From Oceanicoccus sp. (GTDB lineage: Bacteria > Pseudomonadota > Gammaproteobacteria > Pseudomonadales > Dasaniaceae), in contig NZ_JAQWFR010000026.1 in the NCBI RefSeq assembly GCF_029238675.1, positions 1-64,000 of the forward strand: a DNA stretch of 64,000 nucleotides, in the 5' to 3' direction. The translations under genes were made by a program, and so were the position numbers. The notes beneath the pieces were generated by a model. The model searched no databases. It saw only the letters and a list, made by a program, of their open reading frames with translations, and was not told the DNA's origin. Position 1 is the first letter of the stretch. Each line of letters starts with the position of its first letter. Below are positions 1 through 8,240 of this stretch, in pieces.

Positions 1-52
1 GATTATAATCCACCAAACCGCCCCGCATAAGGTGGATTGCAATCCACCCTAC
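1..52. repeat. Palindrome-pair repeat, cut by window edge
   Basis: Two palindromes lie side by side. The first (GATTATAATCC) is cut by the window edge and the second, GGTGGATTGCAATCCACC at 31-48, is a perfect 18-bp palindrome followed by CTAC. A related two-palindrome unit occurs at 16043-16093 and a single palindrome at 39696-39713, so this is a dispersed family rather than a local hairpin. Confidence 0.7.
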
Positions 53-75
53 GATTAGTAATATTTTTATAGAGC

Positions 76-1320
76 ATGACTATGAACGAAAAACTCGCTA
101 ATGCCGCCAATATTCTTCACGAGCAAAAACTCCACGCCGAAAGCAAGGAACTCAAGCCCGGCGAAGAAGATCACTACCGTATCTGGCAGGCTCAGGCATC
201 ACCGTATTCCTATAAGGTGATGACCTTTATGAATTATAAAGGTATCCCCTACAAGAAAGTACTAGGCACCATGATGGAACTGGACTGGGCAAAAACAGTG
301 GCGGGGCAATCTATTGTTCCCGTTATGCTGGCCCCGGACGGACAAGTGATGCAGGACTCTACGCCGATTATGATCACTCTGGAACAGCAGTTTCCGGCTA
401 TAAAAACGGTACCTGATCAAACTGGGCTGGCTTTTATTATGTGGTTGATTGAGGAATTCTCAGACGAATATATGCCCCGACTCCATATGCATACCCGCTG
501 GGGTAATGAGCAGAATCGCAATACTTTAAGCCACCGTATATCTCGCGGCATTACCTTTGGCAGTACGGAGATGGAAACCGCGGATTTGGCCCCTATTCTC
601 CGCAAGCGTCAAACGGGTTTTGACCAGCATTTAGGGCTGGAAGGTGAGGGCGTTCGTACCAGTCTGGACCAGCAAGTCAAAGATTTACTGGCGATATTGG
701 AGCAGCACTTTTTGCATTATCAATTTTTGTTGGGCTATCAACCTTCGATAGCGGATTTTGCACTCTATGGTCCTCTTAAAGTGCACTTTTACGAAGACCC
801 TTATTCCAACGAAATCATGGAAACCCTGGCGCCACGGACCTGTAACTGGATACACACCATCAACGATTTGGGTGATACCCGAGGTTGTGCCGGCCAGACT
901 GAGTTTGGTGACTGGATTGATTTTGATAACGGTTTACCAGAAACCTTGCAAGCCTTGCTGGCTTATATTGGTAAAACCTATATCCCCTTTGCAACAAACT
1001 GTGCTGAGGCCTGTGTTAAAAGAGAAAAGCAGTTCCAGGCTGAGATTTACGGTGTCACTGCCAGCTTTAGCGCCCATCAATATCGGGGCTGGAGTTTTGA
1101 AGAACTGCAATTGCGCTATCAGGCGTTAACGGATCAGGATAAGGAACAGGTTGATGCTGTGCTTAATCAAGCCAGTGTGCTGCCCGCTATGATGAGTGGT
1201 GGCATATTGCATAATGGCTTATTCGATGGTTTTACGCCGCCATTTATTGAAGATGGCATCCCCGATGCCCGTATCAGGCGGCTGAAGGAAAAAGAGGCGC
1301 AAGCCAAAGCCGAAAATTAG
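76..1320 (+). CDS. Glutathione S-transferase-like protein (paralogue 1)
   Basis: A 414-residue soluble protein with a thioredoxin-fold GST N-terminal domain: an ASPYSYKV motif near residue 41 where GSTs place the residue that activates glutathione, and a DSTPI segment near 94 matching the glutathione gamma-glutamyl contact. A helical C-terminal GST-like domain contains FLLGYQPSIADFALYG near residue 218. It is nearly twice the usual GST length (about 210), with an extra C-terminal region of unknown role. Two more members of this family follow within 3.1 kb. The first ATG is used here; a second ATG six bases on (82) is better spaced from the weak AGAG at 71-74. No signal peptide is seen. The GST fold is fairly secure; the substrate and even glutathione use are not shown. 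Confidence 0.8.
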   Translation: MTMNEKLANAANILHEQKLHAESKELKPGEEDHYRIWQAQASPYSYKVMTFMNYKGIPYKKVLGTMMELDWAKTVAGQSIVPVMLAPDGQVMQDSTPIMITLEQQFPAIKTVPDQTGLAFIMWLIEEFSDEYMPRLHMHTRWGNEQNRNTLSHRISRGITFGSTEMETADLAPILRKRQTGFDQHLGLEGEGVRTSLDQQVKDLLAILEQHFLHYQFLLGYQPSIADFALYGPLKVHFYEDPYSNEIMETLAPRTCNWIHTINDLGDTRGCAGQTEFGDWIDFDNGLPETLQALLAYIGKTYIPFATNCAEACVKREKQFQAEIYGVTASFSAHQYRGWSFEELQLRYQALTDQDKEQVDAVLNQASVLPAMMSGGILHNGLFDGFTPPFIEDGIPDARIRRLKEKEAQAKAEN

Positions 1321-1321
1321 A

Positions 1322-1427
1322 ATCAATAGGGTCAGAATCAATAGGTTCAGAGTCGTTATAACCTTGTAGCTCAAGGAAATTTATCTGCTCAATAACACTG
1401 ACCCTATTGATCCTGAGCCTATTGATC
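1322..1427. repeat. Inverted repeat with tandem ATCAATAGG units
   Basis: Two 29-base arms (1322-1350 and 1399-1427) are inverted copies with three mismatches by eye. Each arm is itself a doublet of an ATCAATAGGNTCAG-like unit. The arms flank 48 bases and lie between two convergent genes, so the RNA of either strand could fold into a long hairpin and stop transcription. GGGTCAG/CTGACCC units of this style are known as REP-like sequences in other gammaproteobacteria; no associated transposase gene is present here. Confidence 0.65.
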
Positions 1428-1517
1428 AATGTTTCCAGCTTTAGGCGCAGTTTCAAACGCTGGTTTGGAGAAACGCCATCCGAGTATATTGCTCGAGTTA
1501 GGATAGACTAAAGCCTA

Positions 1518-2147
1518 TTACCGTTTACGGGAAAAAACCCAAGCATCCAACAACGCAGTCACCGTCAATAGCATCAACCCCAAAATAAACCGCAAGTCCC
1601 CAATATAAAGCTGCGTCTCAATCGGAAAAGCAATCGTTTTACTAATCGCAGCATGCTTAAAATGATGCTGCCCTGCAAACTCCGGGTTGCTCAGGATATC
1701 AAAAAGAGTCCTGCGGCTGCGGTATCGAAAAATGGCACCGGCATCCCAGACCTCGGCGTTTTCTATCCCTACTAAATCTAAAGCGTTGCTAAAAGCCTCG
1801 CCTATAATGACGGGATGGGAGGCTCTTCCCAGCATGGCGGGTAGCATGTGTTGCATATAGCGGTCCATAAGGTCTTGGGCGGACTCTCCTGGCTCTGCAC
1901 CCTCAACAAGGCCGGGGCTTTCATTGTAATCAATGGCGTTGATCATCAGAAACTGGCGGCCGGTGTCGTTGCGGAGCATTTTTTCTACTCGATGAATACC
2001 AGCGAGGTCGCTGCCGCCTGCCGGTCTGCTGGCAACATACTGGTCAATTTCCTGGTCTGTTAGCGGTGGTCTGAAGTCGGTATACCAGGCAAAGAAACTT
2101 AGGTAGAGGGCACTGGTGATTATCCAGAGTTTGCTGCGTGCGGTCAT
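1518..2147 (-). CDS. Membrane-anchored protein of unknown function (paralogue A)
   Basis: Not recognised as a named family. A 209-residue protein with one hydrophobic segment at the N-terminus (about residues 7-22) and one at the C-terminus (about 184-203, followed by a basic tail), with a central soluble part of about 150 residues that is probably extracytoplasmic. It is clearly homologous to the protein at 63162-63800: both share NDxGxxF near residue 60, a Y...M..L..R..HPV stretch, an RYRSRR motif and an AI.KTI.FP motif just before the second membrane segment. It converges on the GST gene to its left, from which it is separated by a long inverted repeat. The preserved motifs suggest a real, conserved family, but nothing in the sequence gives the function. 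Confidence 0.7.
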   Translation of the reverse strand: MTARSKLWIITSALYLSFFAWYTDFRPPLTDQEIDQYVASRPAGGSDLAGIHRVEKMLRNDTGRQFLMINAIDYNESPGLVEGAEPGESAQDLMDRYMQHMLPAMLGRASHPVIIGEAFSNALDLVGIENAEVWDAGAIFRYRSRRTLFDILSNPEFAGQHHFKHAAISKTIAFPIETQLYIGDLRFILGLMLLTVTALLDAWVFSRKR

Positions 2148-2190
2148 AGCGTTCTCTCATGGCTTGTTATAGGGTATAGTTCTTCATGTT

Positions 2191-2225
2191 ATGTCATATC
2201 TTATGTCATATCTTATATCATAACA
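2191..2225. promoter_or_regulatory. Putative operator, tandem TTATGTCATATC
   Basis: TTATGTCATATC occurs in tandem (about 2190-2212) and is followed by TTATATCATAAC. The TGTCATAT core recurs in palindromic settings before the DUF2855/TetR pair (11134-11170) and the MaoC operon (11989-12020). Binding of the TetR protein at 11320-11895 is an inference. Confidence 0.5.
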
Positions 2226-2262
2226 ACAATCACCAACACCTTGATTGACGGGCTCTTAGACT

Positions 2263-3321
2263 ATGAATACATTCACTCTCCCTATCCGTCTTCAGGGTAT
2301 GCACGCCAGCCCTTACACCCGCAAAGTGCTTGGGGTATTGCGTTATCGTCGGATTCCCTATCGTTTTATCATAGGCCAGCCGGGCTTGTTTGCCGATACC
2401 GGTCATGTTGATACCGAGTTATTACCTGTTGCCAAACCATCGCTGTTACCGACCTTTTACCAGCAGGATGAAGCGGGTAATGAGAGGGCATTTACCGATA
2501 GTACACCGATACTAGAGCAATTGGACCAGAGTTCTCCGGGCCGTAGTGTTCATCCCACGGACCCCGCGTTAAATTTTATTAATTATTTATTAGAAGACTA
2601 TGCCGATGAGTGGCTGACTCGCTGTATGTTCCATTTCCGCTGGAGCCATGACGCGGATATTGAGAAAGCCGGGACCTTGTTACCCTTGTTAACGTCCCCT
2701 TCATTAGCCGAATCCATGCTTGAGGGGTTTAAAGCTGATTTTTCCCAGCGTCAGATTAGTCGCTTGTTTGTTGTTGGCTCCGATAAGGTAACCGCGCCGG
2801 TGATTGAGGGGAGTTATATTCGATTTTTACAGCTAATGGATGCGCATCTGCAGCAACATGCTTTTCTTATGGGCGCGCGCCCGGGCTCCAGTGATTTTGC
2901 AGCCTTTGGGCAGTTAACCTGTTTGACCCATTTTGATCCAACGCCAATGGCTTTATCCCTTGAGCATGGACCGCGTACCTACGCATGGACAGAAAGAGCG
3001 GAAGACCTTTGTGGTTATGAAGTGGAAGAGGGAGATTGGTTAGACTCTCGCAACCTGCCCGATAGCTTAATGGCCTTGTTAAAAGAAGTTGCACGCACCC
3101 ATATGCCGCAACTATTGGCCAATGGTAAAGCCTTGCAAGCCGGTGAGAAAACTTTTGAAACCACGATTGATGGTTTGCCGTGGACGCAGCCCAGTTTTCC
3201 ATATCAGGGAAAATGTTTATTATGGATAAGGGAGAGATACAACAAGCTTGAAGGTGATGATCAAAAGGTCGTCCATAATATTTTAGCGACGGCAGGGCTA
3301 TTACCGCTGGTAAAAGACTAA
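2263..3321 (+). CDS. Glutathione S-transferase-like protein (paralogue 2)
   Basis: A 352-residue GST-like protein. The N-terminal thioredoxin-like domain has ASPYTRKV at residues 15-22 and DSTPILEQL near 84; the C-terminal helical part contains FLMGARPGSSDFAAFG near 203, matching the same stretch in the neighbours. It lacks the roughly 26-residue leader of paralogue 1 and ends earlier. It is transcribed alone from a promoter region holding the tandem TGTCATAT operator-like sites, so it may respond to the same TetR-type regulator as the MaoC operon. The gene converges on paralogue 3, with 3 bases between the two stop codons. The role may be glutathione-dependent modification or detoxification, but no substrate can be inferred. 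Confidence 0.8.
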   Translation: MNTFTLPIRLQGMHASPYTRKVLGVLRYRRIPYRFIIGQPGLFADTGHVDTELLPVAKPSLLPTFYQQDEAGNERAFTDSTPILEQLDQSSPGRSVHPTDPALNFINYLLEDYADEWLTRCMFHFRWSHDADIEKAGTLLPLLTSPSLAESMLEGFKADFSQRQISRLFVVGSDKVTAPVIEGSYIRFLQLMDAHLQQHAFLMGARPGSSDFAAFGQLTCLTHFDPTPMALSLEHGPRTYAWTERAEDLCGYEVEEGDWLDSRNLPDSLMALLKEVARTHMPQLLANGKALQAGEKTFETTIDGLPWTQPSFPYQGKCLLWIRERYNKLEGDDQKVVHNILATAGLLPLVKD

Positions 3322-3324
3322 AAG

Positions 3325-4446
3325 TCAGTTTCGCGGTTGACCAAAAATGCGTTTAGCCAGAGTAGGCTTAGCTTTAACCGTGGTTGGGTCAACCGGTAAT
3401 TGATAATCCTTTGTCAGTCCGGAATCAATCACGCCGTCCTGATGTAAACTAGCTATCCCGCCAACGTTAGCAAACACCTGTTCAACTCGTTGTTGATCGT
3501 CTTTAGTTAATAAAGAAAATTCACGCTGTAATTCCTGACGACAGAAAACCCGATAGTCGGTCGTTACAGTCCCATTAAAGGTCAAACTGTTCCCTTTATA
3601 ATCAAACCGTTTTTTGCCTTGAGAAAACGCTACAGCATTTTGATAAAGATAAGGTAAATAATCCTTGGCGATACGTTGCAGTAGCGGTTGCCAGTAATCA
3701 GCTTCCGGCCAAACCCAGCTTATATCATGACTTATCTTCGACTGTTTGATATTCCATAACCTGGATAGCCATTCATAAGTATTCGGCCCTTCTCTTCGCA
3801 TCACTTCCGCTGAAATAGGGTCATTGCCAAAATGCCGAAACATCGAAGCAAAATAACCGAAGTCGGCAATACTGGGGTGACTGCCCAACAAAAAGTCCTG
3901 TTGCTCAAATAAGGGCTCCATAAACTCCAATTCACGGTACAGCATATCCCGCACATCATTAGAATTATGCTGATCAACGCCATCTTTCCATAACCATTCA
4001 TTAAGCTGGCGACGAGCAAAATAAAACCCCAAAGGGATAGCCAGGGGTTTGGCGATCATGGTACTGGCAATACGCCGACCTAAAGTGATACGTGAGACTT
4101 TAGGCACCCAGCGCCACCACATGGCAGGTCGCCATAGCCATTCATCGCCATAATCTTCCATCAGTAGTGCGAAAAATCGAAGGGCAGGGTCCTGCGGCAT
4201 GATCGAGGGTTGGGGGTGGTGGTGTTCCAGCCATTGCATCATTGGCGTGGTGTCATGGAGCCACTGTCCATTGGCCATTTCAATCGCGGGCATTTTCGCT
4301 GTGCCCGTTTTTTCAGCGATCATAGCGACGGTGCGGCTGTTACAGTTTACCAGCGAGTGAGGTATTTCTTTATAGCGTAGATAGGCTTCCAGCTTTCCTG
4401 AGAAGTAAGAAATATCCGATTTATAAACGGTATAGCGCGTGGCCAT
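3325..4446 (-). CDS. Glutathione S-transferase-like protein (paralogue 3)
   Basis: A 373-residue member of the same family as the two genes on its left. The C-terminal FLLGSHPSIADFGYF (near 195) aligns directly with the others, and DTTPMMQWL (near 68) replaces DSTPI. The N-terminal active-site region differs: ASPY[ST] is replaced by ISYFSGK, so the residue used for thiolate activation may not be conserved. The start codon lies 3 bases after the stop of the upstream sulfatase gene, so the two are almost certainly co-transcribed. The coupling to a sulfatase is the best clue to context, although whether the two act on the same compound is unknown. Confidence 0.78.
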   Translation of the reverse strand: MATRYTVYKSDISYFSGKLEAYLRYKEIPHSLVNCNSRTVAMIAEKTGTAKMPAIEMANGQWLHDTTPMMQWLEHHHPQPSIMPQDPALRFFALLMEDYGDEWLWRPAMWWRWVPKVSRITLGRRIASTMIAKPLAIPLGFYFARRQLNEWLWKDGVDQHNSNDVRDMLYRELEFMEPLFEQQDFLLGSHPSIADFGYFASMFRHFGNDPISAEVMRREGPNTYEWLSRLWNIKQSKISHDISWVWPEADYWQPLLQRIAKDYLPYLYQNAVAFSQGKKRFDYKGNSLTFNGTVTTDYRVFCRQELQREFSLLTKDDQQRVEQVFANVGGIASLHQDGVIDSGLTKDYQLPVDPTTVKAKPTLAKRIFGQPRN

Positions 4447-4449
4447 GGT

Positions 4450-6249
4450 TCATGTTTTTCTTCGTTTAAAGAAGATGATAGCCATAGCCGTTAATAGTAA
4501 TAATAGAGAAAGTATGCCTTTGTTATTAGCCAGTGTTTCTTTAATGCGTTTTACCGCGCCGTTACGGCCTGCCTGTACAGTTTGGTTGTAATCCTCAGGC
4601 ACGGGTAGAACGCCATTTTGCCGAGTATAAATCTCATACTCACTGAGCAGGTCAGAAAAAACTGCAGGGCGTTGCTTTTCAATCGCCTGGGTTTCGCCGG
4701 GGTCTTGTTCAATATTGTATAGGTGCCAAAGGCTATCGTTTTGGCCGCCTCGATTATAGGTGATTTTGTAATCGCCTTTAATTAAAGCGGCATTGCCGCC
4801 AATTTCATAGGCAATAATATCGCTGTCGTTATAGACCGTGTCTGTGCCGCCGTTAAGTAAAGGGAGTAAATCTTTACCGGTTTGAGGTTCAATCGTTTTA
4901 CCTTTGTACTCACTGCCGGGGTGTTGGGTACCTGCGATAGTCAAAATGGTTGGAGCTAAATCTTTAACAAAGGCTTTGCTGTGACTAATCTGGCCTTGTA
5001 GCTGTTCAGCGAGTATCGGGCCACTAATTATCATGGGGACGCGCATACCGCCTTCGCCAGAATGAAATTTATAATGTCCTAAAGGTGATGCTGCAGCACT
5101 GGCAAAGCTGGTGCCAATGGTGTTCCAGCTGTAGCGTTCTCCCAGTGTTTCAAAATCAGAGGTGTAGCCCAGCATATGTTCCCTGATCAAGGAAAATCCC
5201 GCATTTACCGCGGGGTCAGAAGGTTCCGGGCCGTTATCCGAGGTAAAAATAATGACGGTATTGTCGTATTCGCCGATAGCTTTTAAATATTCCACTAAAC
5301 GGCCAATATGAAAATCCATCGCGTCCACCATGCCGGCATAAACGGCCATACGCTTGCTGTTAAAGCGTTTTTCTTCAGCGCTTAAGCCTTCCCAGTCGAG
5401 GGTGGTATTCATGGTTTTTACCGGTGCATCCTGGGCTATCAGTCCCAAGTCTTTAACCGCTTGCTCGCGGTTGTCTCGCAGTACGCTCCAGCCAGACTGA
5501 TAGGTATTAAGATATTTTTCGGTATATTCTCTCGGCGCCTGCACGGGTATATGCACTGCTTGAAAAGCCAGATAGGAGAAAAAGGGCTGCTTATCACCGC
5601 GATGTTTTTCAATCTGCTTAATGGCTTTATCGACAATAAATTCAGAGGAATAAAAATCTTCTGGCAGAGTGATTTCCTTGCCATTTTCAAACCATAATGT
5701 CTTCCGGTAGTTGGGTATATAGGCTTGTTGGGTCCAGTTATCGCCGCCGGAAAAAGGCATCATCACCGTTTGTTCAAAACCTCGTTGGCTTGGCATCAAG
5801 GAGGGGTCTTCATAACCCAGATGCCATTTGCCGGTCATATTGGTGTGGTAGCCAGCGTCTTTTAATAGCGTCGCTATAGTCACAATATTGTGATTAAGCG
5901 TGCCGCGATAAAAAGGGGAATGAGACTGTGCGGGTGTCAGGGCTTCTGCAATATTGGCAACACCGGCACGGTGGCTGTCAACGCCGGTCAGTAGCATGGC
6001 GCGGGTGGGGGCGCAGCTGGCAGTGGTGTAATAGCGGCTAAAGCGTAAACCTTGCTGTGCTAGTTGATCGAGGTTGGGGGTGTTAATTTCACTCCCGTAG
6101 GGAGCGATATCAGAATAGCCCAGATCATCGGCGAGGATAACGATGATATTGGGCTTGGCAGCAGAGGCTGCTGCCCATGTGGAGAGCAATAACGTAGTAA
6201 GGGCTACTAAAAAAACAACAGTTTGTGAGTTAAGTTTTAGTTTACACAT
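4450..6249 (-). CDS. Type I sulfatase, exported and membrane-anchored
   Basis: An arylsulfatase-family enzyme that hydrolyses sulfate esters. After a signal peptide (about the first 31 residues from the chosen start) comes the metal-binding NIIVILADDLGYSD segment (Asp-Asp near 41), then the formylglycine motif CAPTR with Cys near residue 79, followed by AMLLTG. FTSDNGPE further on is the second metal-binding segment. The protein (599 residues) ends in a hydrophobic stretch plus FKRRKT, which would anchor it in the inner membrane with the enzyme outside. The start at 6249 is preferred because AAAGAG sits 5-6 bases before it; the ATG at 6276 lies inside a dispersed repeat. No formylglycine-generating enzyme is encoded in this window, so activation depends on a gene elsewhere. 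Confidence 0.88.
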   Translation of the reverse strand: MCKLKLNSQTVVFLVALTTLLLSTWAAASAAKPNIIVILADDLGYSDIAPYGSEINTPNLDQLAQQGLRFSRYYTTASCAPTRAMLLTGVDSHRAGVANIAEALTPAQSHSPFYRGTLNHNIVTIATLLKDAGYHTNMTGKWHLGYEDPSLMPSQRGFEQTVMMPFSGGDNWTQQAYIPNYRKTLWFENGKEITLPEDFYSSEFIVDKAIKQIEKHRGDKQPFFSYLAFQAVHIPVQAPREYTEKYLNTYQSGWSVLRDNREQAVKDLGLIAQDAPVKTMNTTLDWEGLSAEEKRFNSKRMAVYAGMVDAMDFHIGRLVEYLKAIGEYDNTVIIFTSDNGPEPSDPAVNAGFSLIREHMLGYTSDFETLGERYSWNTIGTSFASAAASPLGHYKFHSGEGGMRVPMIISGPILAEQLQGQISHSKAFVKDLAPTILTIAGTQHPGSEYKGKTIEPQTGKDLLPLLNGGTDTVYNDSDIIAYEIGGNAALIKGDYKITYNRGGQNDSLWHLYNIEQDPGETQAIEKQRPAVFSDLLSEYEIYTRQNGVLPVPEDYNQTVQAGRNGAVKRIKETLANNKGILSLLLLLTAMAIIFFKRRKT

Positions 6250-6270
6250 AAAGGCTCTTTGTATACGTTT

Positions 6271-6349
6271 TGTCATTCCCCCGAAGGGGCGTCATCCCCG
6301 CGGAGGCGGGGAACCAGCACTGTAGATTCCCGCATTCGCGGGAATGACT
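6271..6349. repeat. REP-like repeat, divergent copy
   Basis: Contains GTCATTCCC, two GC-rich hairpin arms, CCAGCACTGTAGATTCCCGC and CGCGGGAATGAC, the signature of the repeat family seen at 19614, 44527 and 51701. The left part is altered and partly duplicated. Confidence 0.8.
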
Positions 6350-6363
6350 GAAGTCATATGTGA

Positions 6364-7218
6364 TTATCTCTCAGCAATAATCGCCATTATCTTATGGGCC
6401 GTTTCCAAGCCAGAATTCTGATTCTGCCCCGTCACAAAACGCTTTTCATCATCTACCGTTACATGGGTAGCAAACATATCGACAAAGGCGGTGCTGCTTT
6501 CAAACACTGCGCCGGCTTTGCGCAATTCCGTTTCCGGGTGAAGGGGAGTCGCTGTGATGCCCAGCTCTTTAATCTGCTTATCTGTCACTCCAGTTATTTT
6601 ACGTCCGGCAATTAGCAGTTGACCGTTTTCGTCTTTGGCTTGAATTAAACCCAGTGCACCGTGACAAACAGATCCAATGATCGGTGTCTTGTCGGTATTA
6701 AAATAGGCTTCGGAGATCTTTTCGCCCAGTACTTTGGATTGGCCTAGGTCATAGGCTGCCCCCCAGCCACCGGCCAGAAAAATAATGTCGTATTGATTGA
6801 AATCTACATCATCAATCTTCAGTGAGTTTTTGACCTTGGCTTGAAGTGTTGCATCGGCCAGATAGCGCTTGTCTTCAGGGCTGATTATCGCGCGGCTAAG
6901 GGTCTCGGGATCGACAGGGATTTCACCTCCTTGAATGCTGGCCAGATCTACCTTCATACCACCATCGGTAAAGGTGTAGTAGGGGTGGGTCATTTCTGAA
7001 GCCATAACGCCAGTGGCATCGCCGGTGGTTTCTCCGGGGTTATTAAGCACAGCATGGCTGGTAGTAATAATTAAGGCGCGTTTACCTGGCAAGGTCGTGG
7101 TAGGGCCGTTATAGGCTGGGTGCATACCTGCCTTATGTAAGATGGTCGGCAGAGTGATGGCAATCAGGATTGCCAAGGCTACCAGCCCAATAATTATTTT
7201 TTTAAGTGTGCTAGCCAT
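6364..7218 (-). CDS. DJ-1/PfpI family protein with N-terminal membrane segment
   Basis: A 284-residue protein of the class I glutamine amidotransferase-like/DJ-1/PfpI superfamily. The nucleophile elbow is GSVCHGALG with Cys near residue 185; FLAGGWGAAYDL near 147 is the oxyanion-side glycine-rich loop. Residues about 8-26 form a hydrophobic helix, so it is exported or membrane-anchored, which is unusual for the mainly cytosolic Hsp31/DJ-1 proteins. Members of this superfamily act as glyoxalases, deglycases, chaperones or proteases, and the sequence does not choose among them. GGAGC 7 bases before the ATG supports this start. It lies downstream of, and in line with, the thioesterase gene. Confidence 0.8.
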   Translation of the reverse strand: MASTLKKIIIGLVALAILIAITLPTILHKAGMHPAYNGPTTTLPGKRALIITTSHAVLNNPGETTGDATGVMASEMTHPYYTFTDGGMKVDLASIQGGEIPVDPETLSRAIISPEDKRYLADATLQAKVKNSLKIDDVDFNQYDIIFLAGGWGAAYDLGQSKVLGEKISEAYFNTDKTPIIGSVCHGALGLIQAKDENGQLLIAGRKITGVTDKQIKELGITATPLHPETELRKAGAVFESSTAFVDMFATHVTVDDEKRFVTGQNQNSGLETAHKIMAIIAER

Positions 7219-7314
7219 TGTTGAGCTCCTTATGGATTAAATTTATCAGCATAGACTATGACAAAACTAGAGGCTTGGGAAGTGCTATTTACAGGAAAAA
7301 GCTAAGGGCCGGGA

Positions 7315-8154
7315 TTAGCTTTTATCCGCCGCTACCATAAAGCTTTCCTGATTAACGCAGGCCAACAAATCACCTGTGGCCGAGTAAAATAACCCTCGGC
7401 TATGGCCGCGACCGCCCTGTGCTGCCGGGCTATCTTTGACATGTGCGGCCCAGTTATCCAGCTGCGCTTGCTGATAAAACCAAATACTATGATCAAGGCT
7501 GGCCGCTTTGAGTTTTTGGTCTTCAGTAATGATATGAGGTCTAAGGGCTACCGTTGGCAAATTCCAATCACTGCAATAGGCCAGTAATAGGGTTTGCTGC
7601 CAATGGGTTAATGCCAGGGTGTCGTCAGCGGTTTTGAACCAGGTGATTTGCTCCGGCTTTAACTCAATATCAAATTTATTGATATCTTCGATACGTACTT
7701 CCAATGCGGCATCGTCTCGGGTTTTATCTTCCGGTAACGGTGTCATGCGATCGATAAAGAGGGTGGCTTTATCTTCTGCTGGCAATGATAAAGCCGGTGC
7801 TTTACGAGTATGCTCAAAGCTCTGTTCGGGAAGATGGAAAGTGACTGTGGCAAAGAAGATGGTTTTGCCTTGCTGTTCGCAATAGACATTAAAAATTTTA
7901 AACCGCCGGCCATCTTTTAAATCATCAACGCGAATCTGAATGTTTTCTTTAGCAATACCTGGTCGTAAAAATTGACCGTGTAGTGATTGCAGGGCGTAGT
8001 TACTGGGACTGCATTGTCTAGCGGCATCAATGGCCTGGCTAAGAATCAATCCGCCATAAACATGAAAGTCATTCGTGCTTGGCTGACCGATAAAATGCCG
8101 ATCTTTATCGGCTGTGACTTGCAGGCTCTGAACTAGCCGCGCTAATGGGCTCAT
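7315..8154 (-). CDS. tesB: Acyl-CoA thioesterase II (TesB-type double hotdog)
   Basis: A 279-residue TesB-like thioesterase releasing fatty acid from acyl-CoA. The N-terminal hotdog domain has DFHVYGGLILSQAIDAA near residue 28 and LHGQFLRPG near 59. The C-terminal hotdog has LDHSIWFYQ near 220 and ends with VNQESFM, giving the Asp and Gln expected in the TesB catalytic network. Length is close to the usual 285. It sits between two sulfatases in a set of minus-strand genes, so it could balance CoA during catabolism of the compound handled by this cluster. The gene symbol is by family; a more specific paralogue is possible. Confidence 0.82.
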   Translation of the reverse strand: MSPLARLVQSLQVTADKDRHFIGQPSTNDFHVYGGLILSQAIDAARQCSPSNYALQSLHGQFLRPGIAKENIQIRVDDLKDGRRFKIFNVYCEQQGKTIFFATVTFHLPEQSFEHTRKAPALSLPAEDKATLFIDRMTPLPEDKTRDDAALEVRIEDINKFDIELKPEQITWFKTADDTLALTHWQQTLLLAYCSDWNLPTVALRPHIITEDQKLKAASLDHSIWFYQQAQLDNWAAHVKDSPAAQGGRGHSRGLFYSATGDLLACVNQESFMVAADKS

Positions 8155-8240
8155 AGTATTTTTAACTTGAAGTATTTCCAGGTAATAGCTTGATAAGTAG
8201 GCACCAGCTTGTGCTGGCGCCTATAGAGAATGGCAAGGTA

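Noticed and set aside
1274-1456. 60-residue ORF on the - strand over the end of GST-1
   Set aside because: It runs through the tandem inverted repeat; its Ser-Glu/Asp-Pro-Ile-Asp repeats are just translated repeat units.
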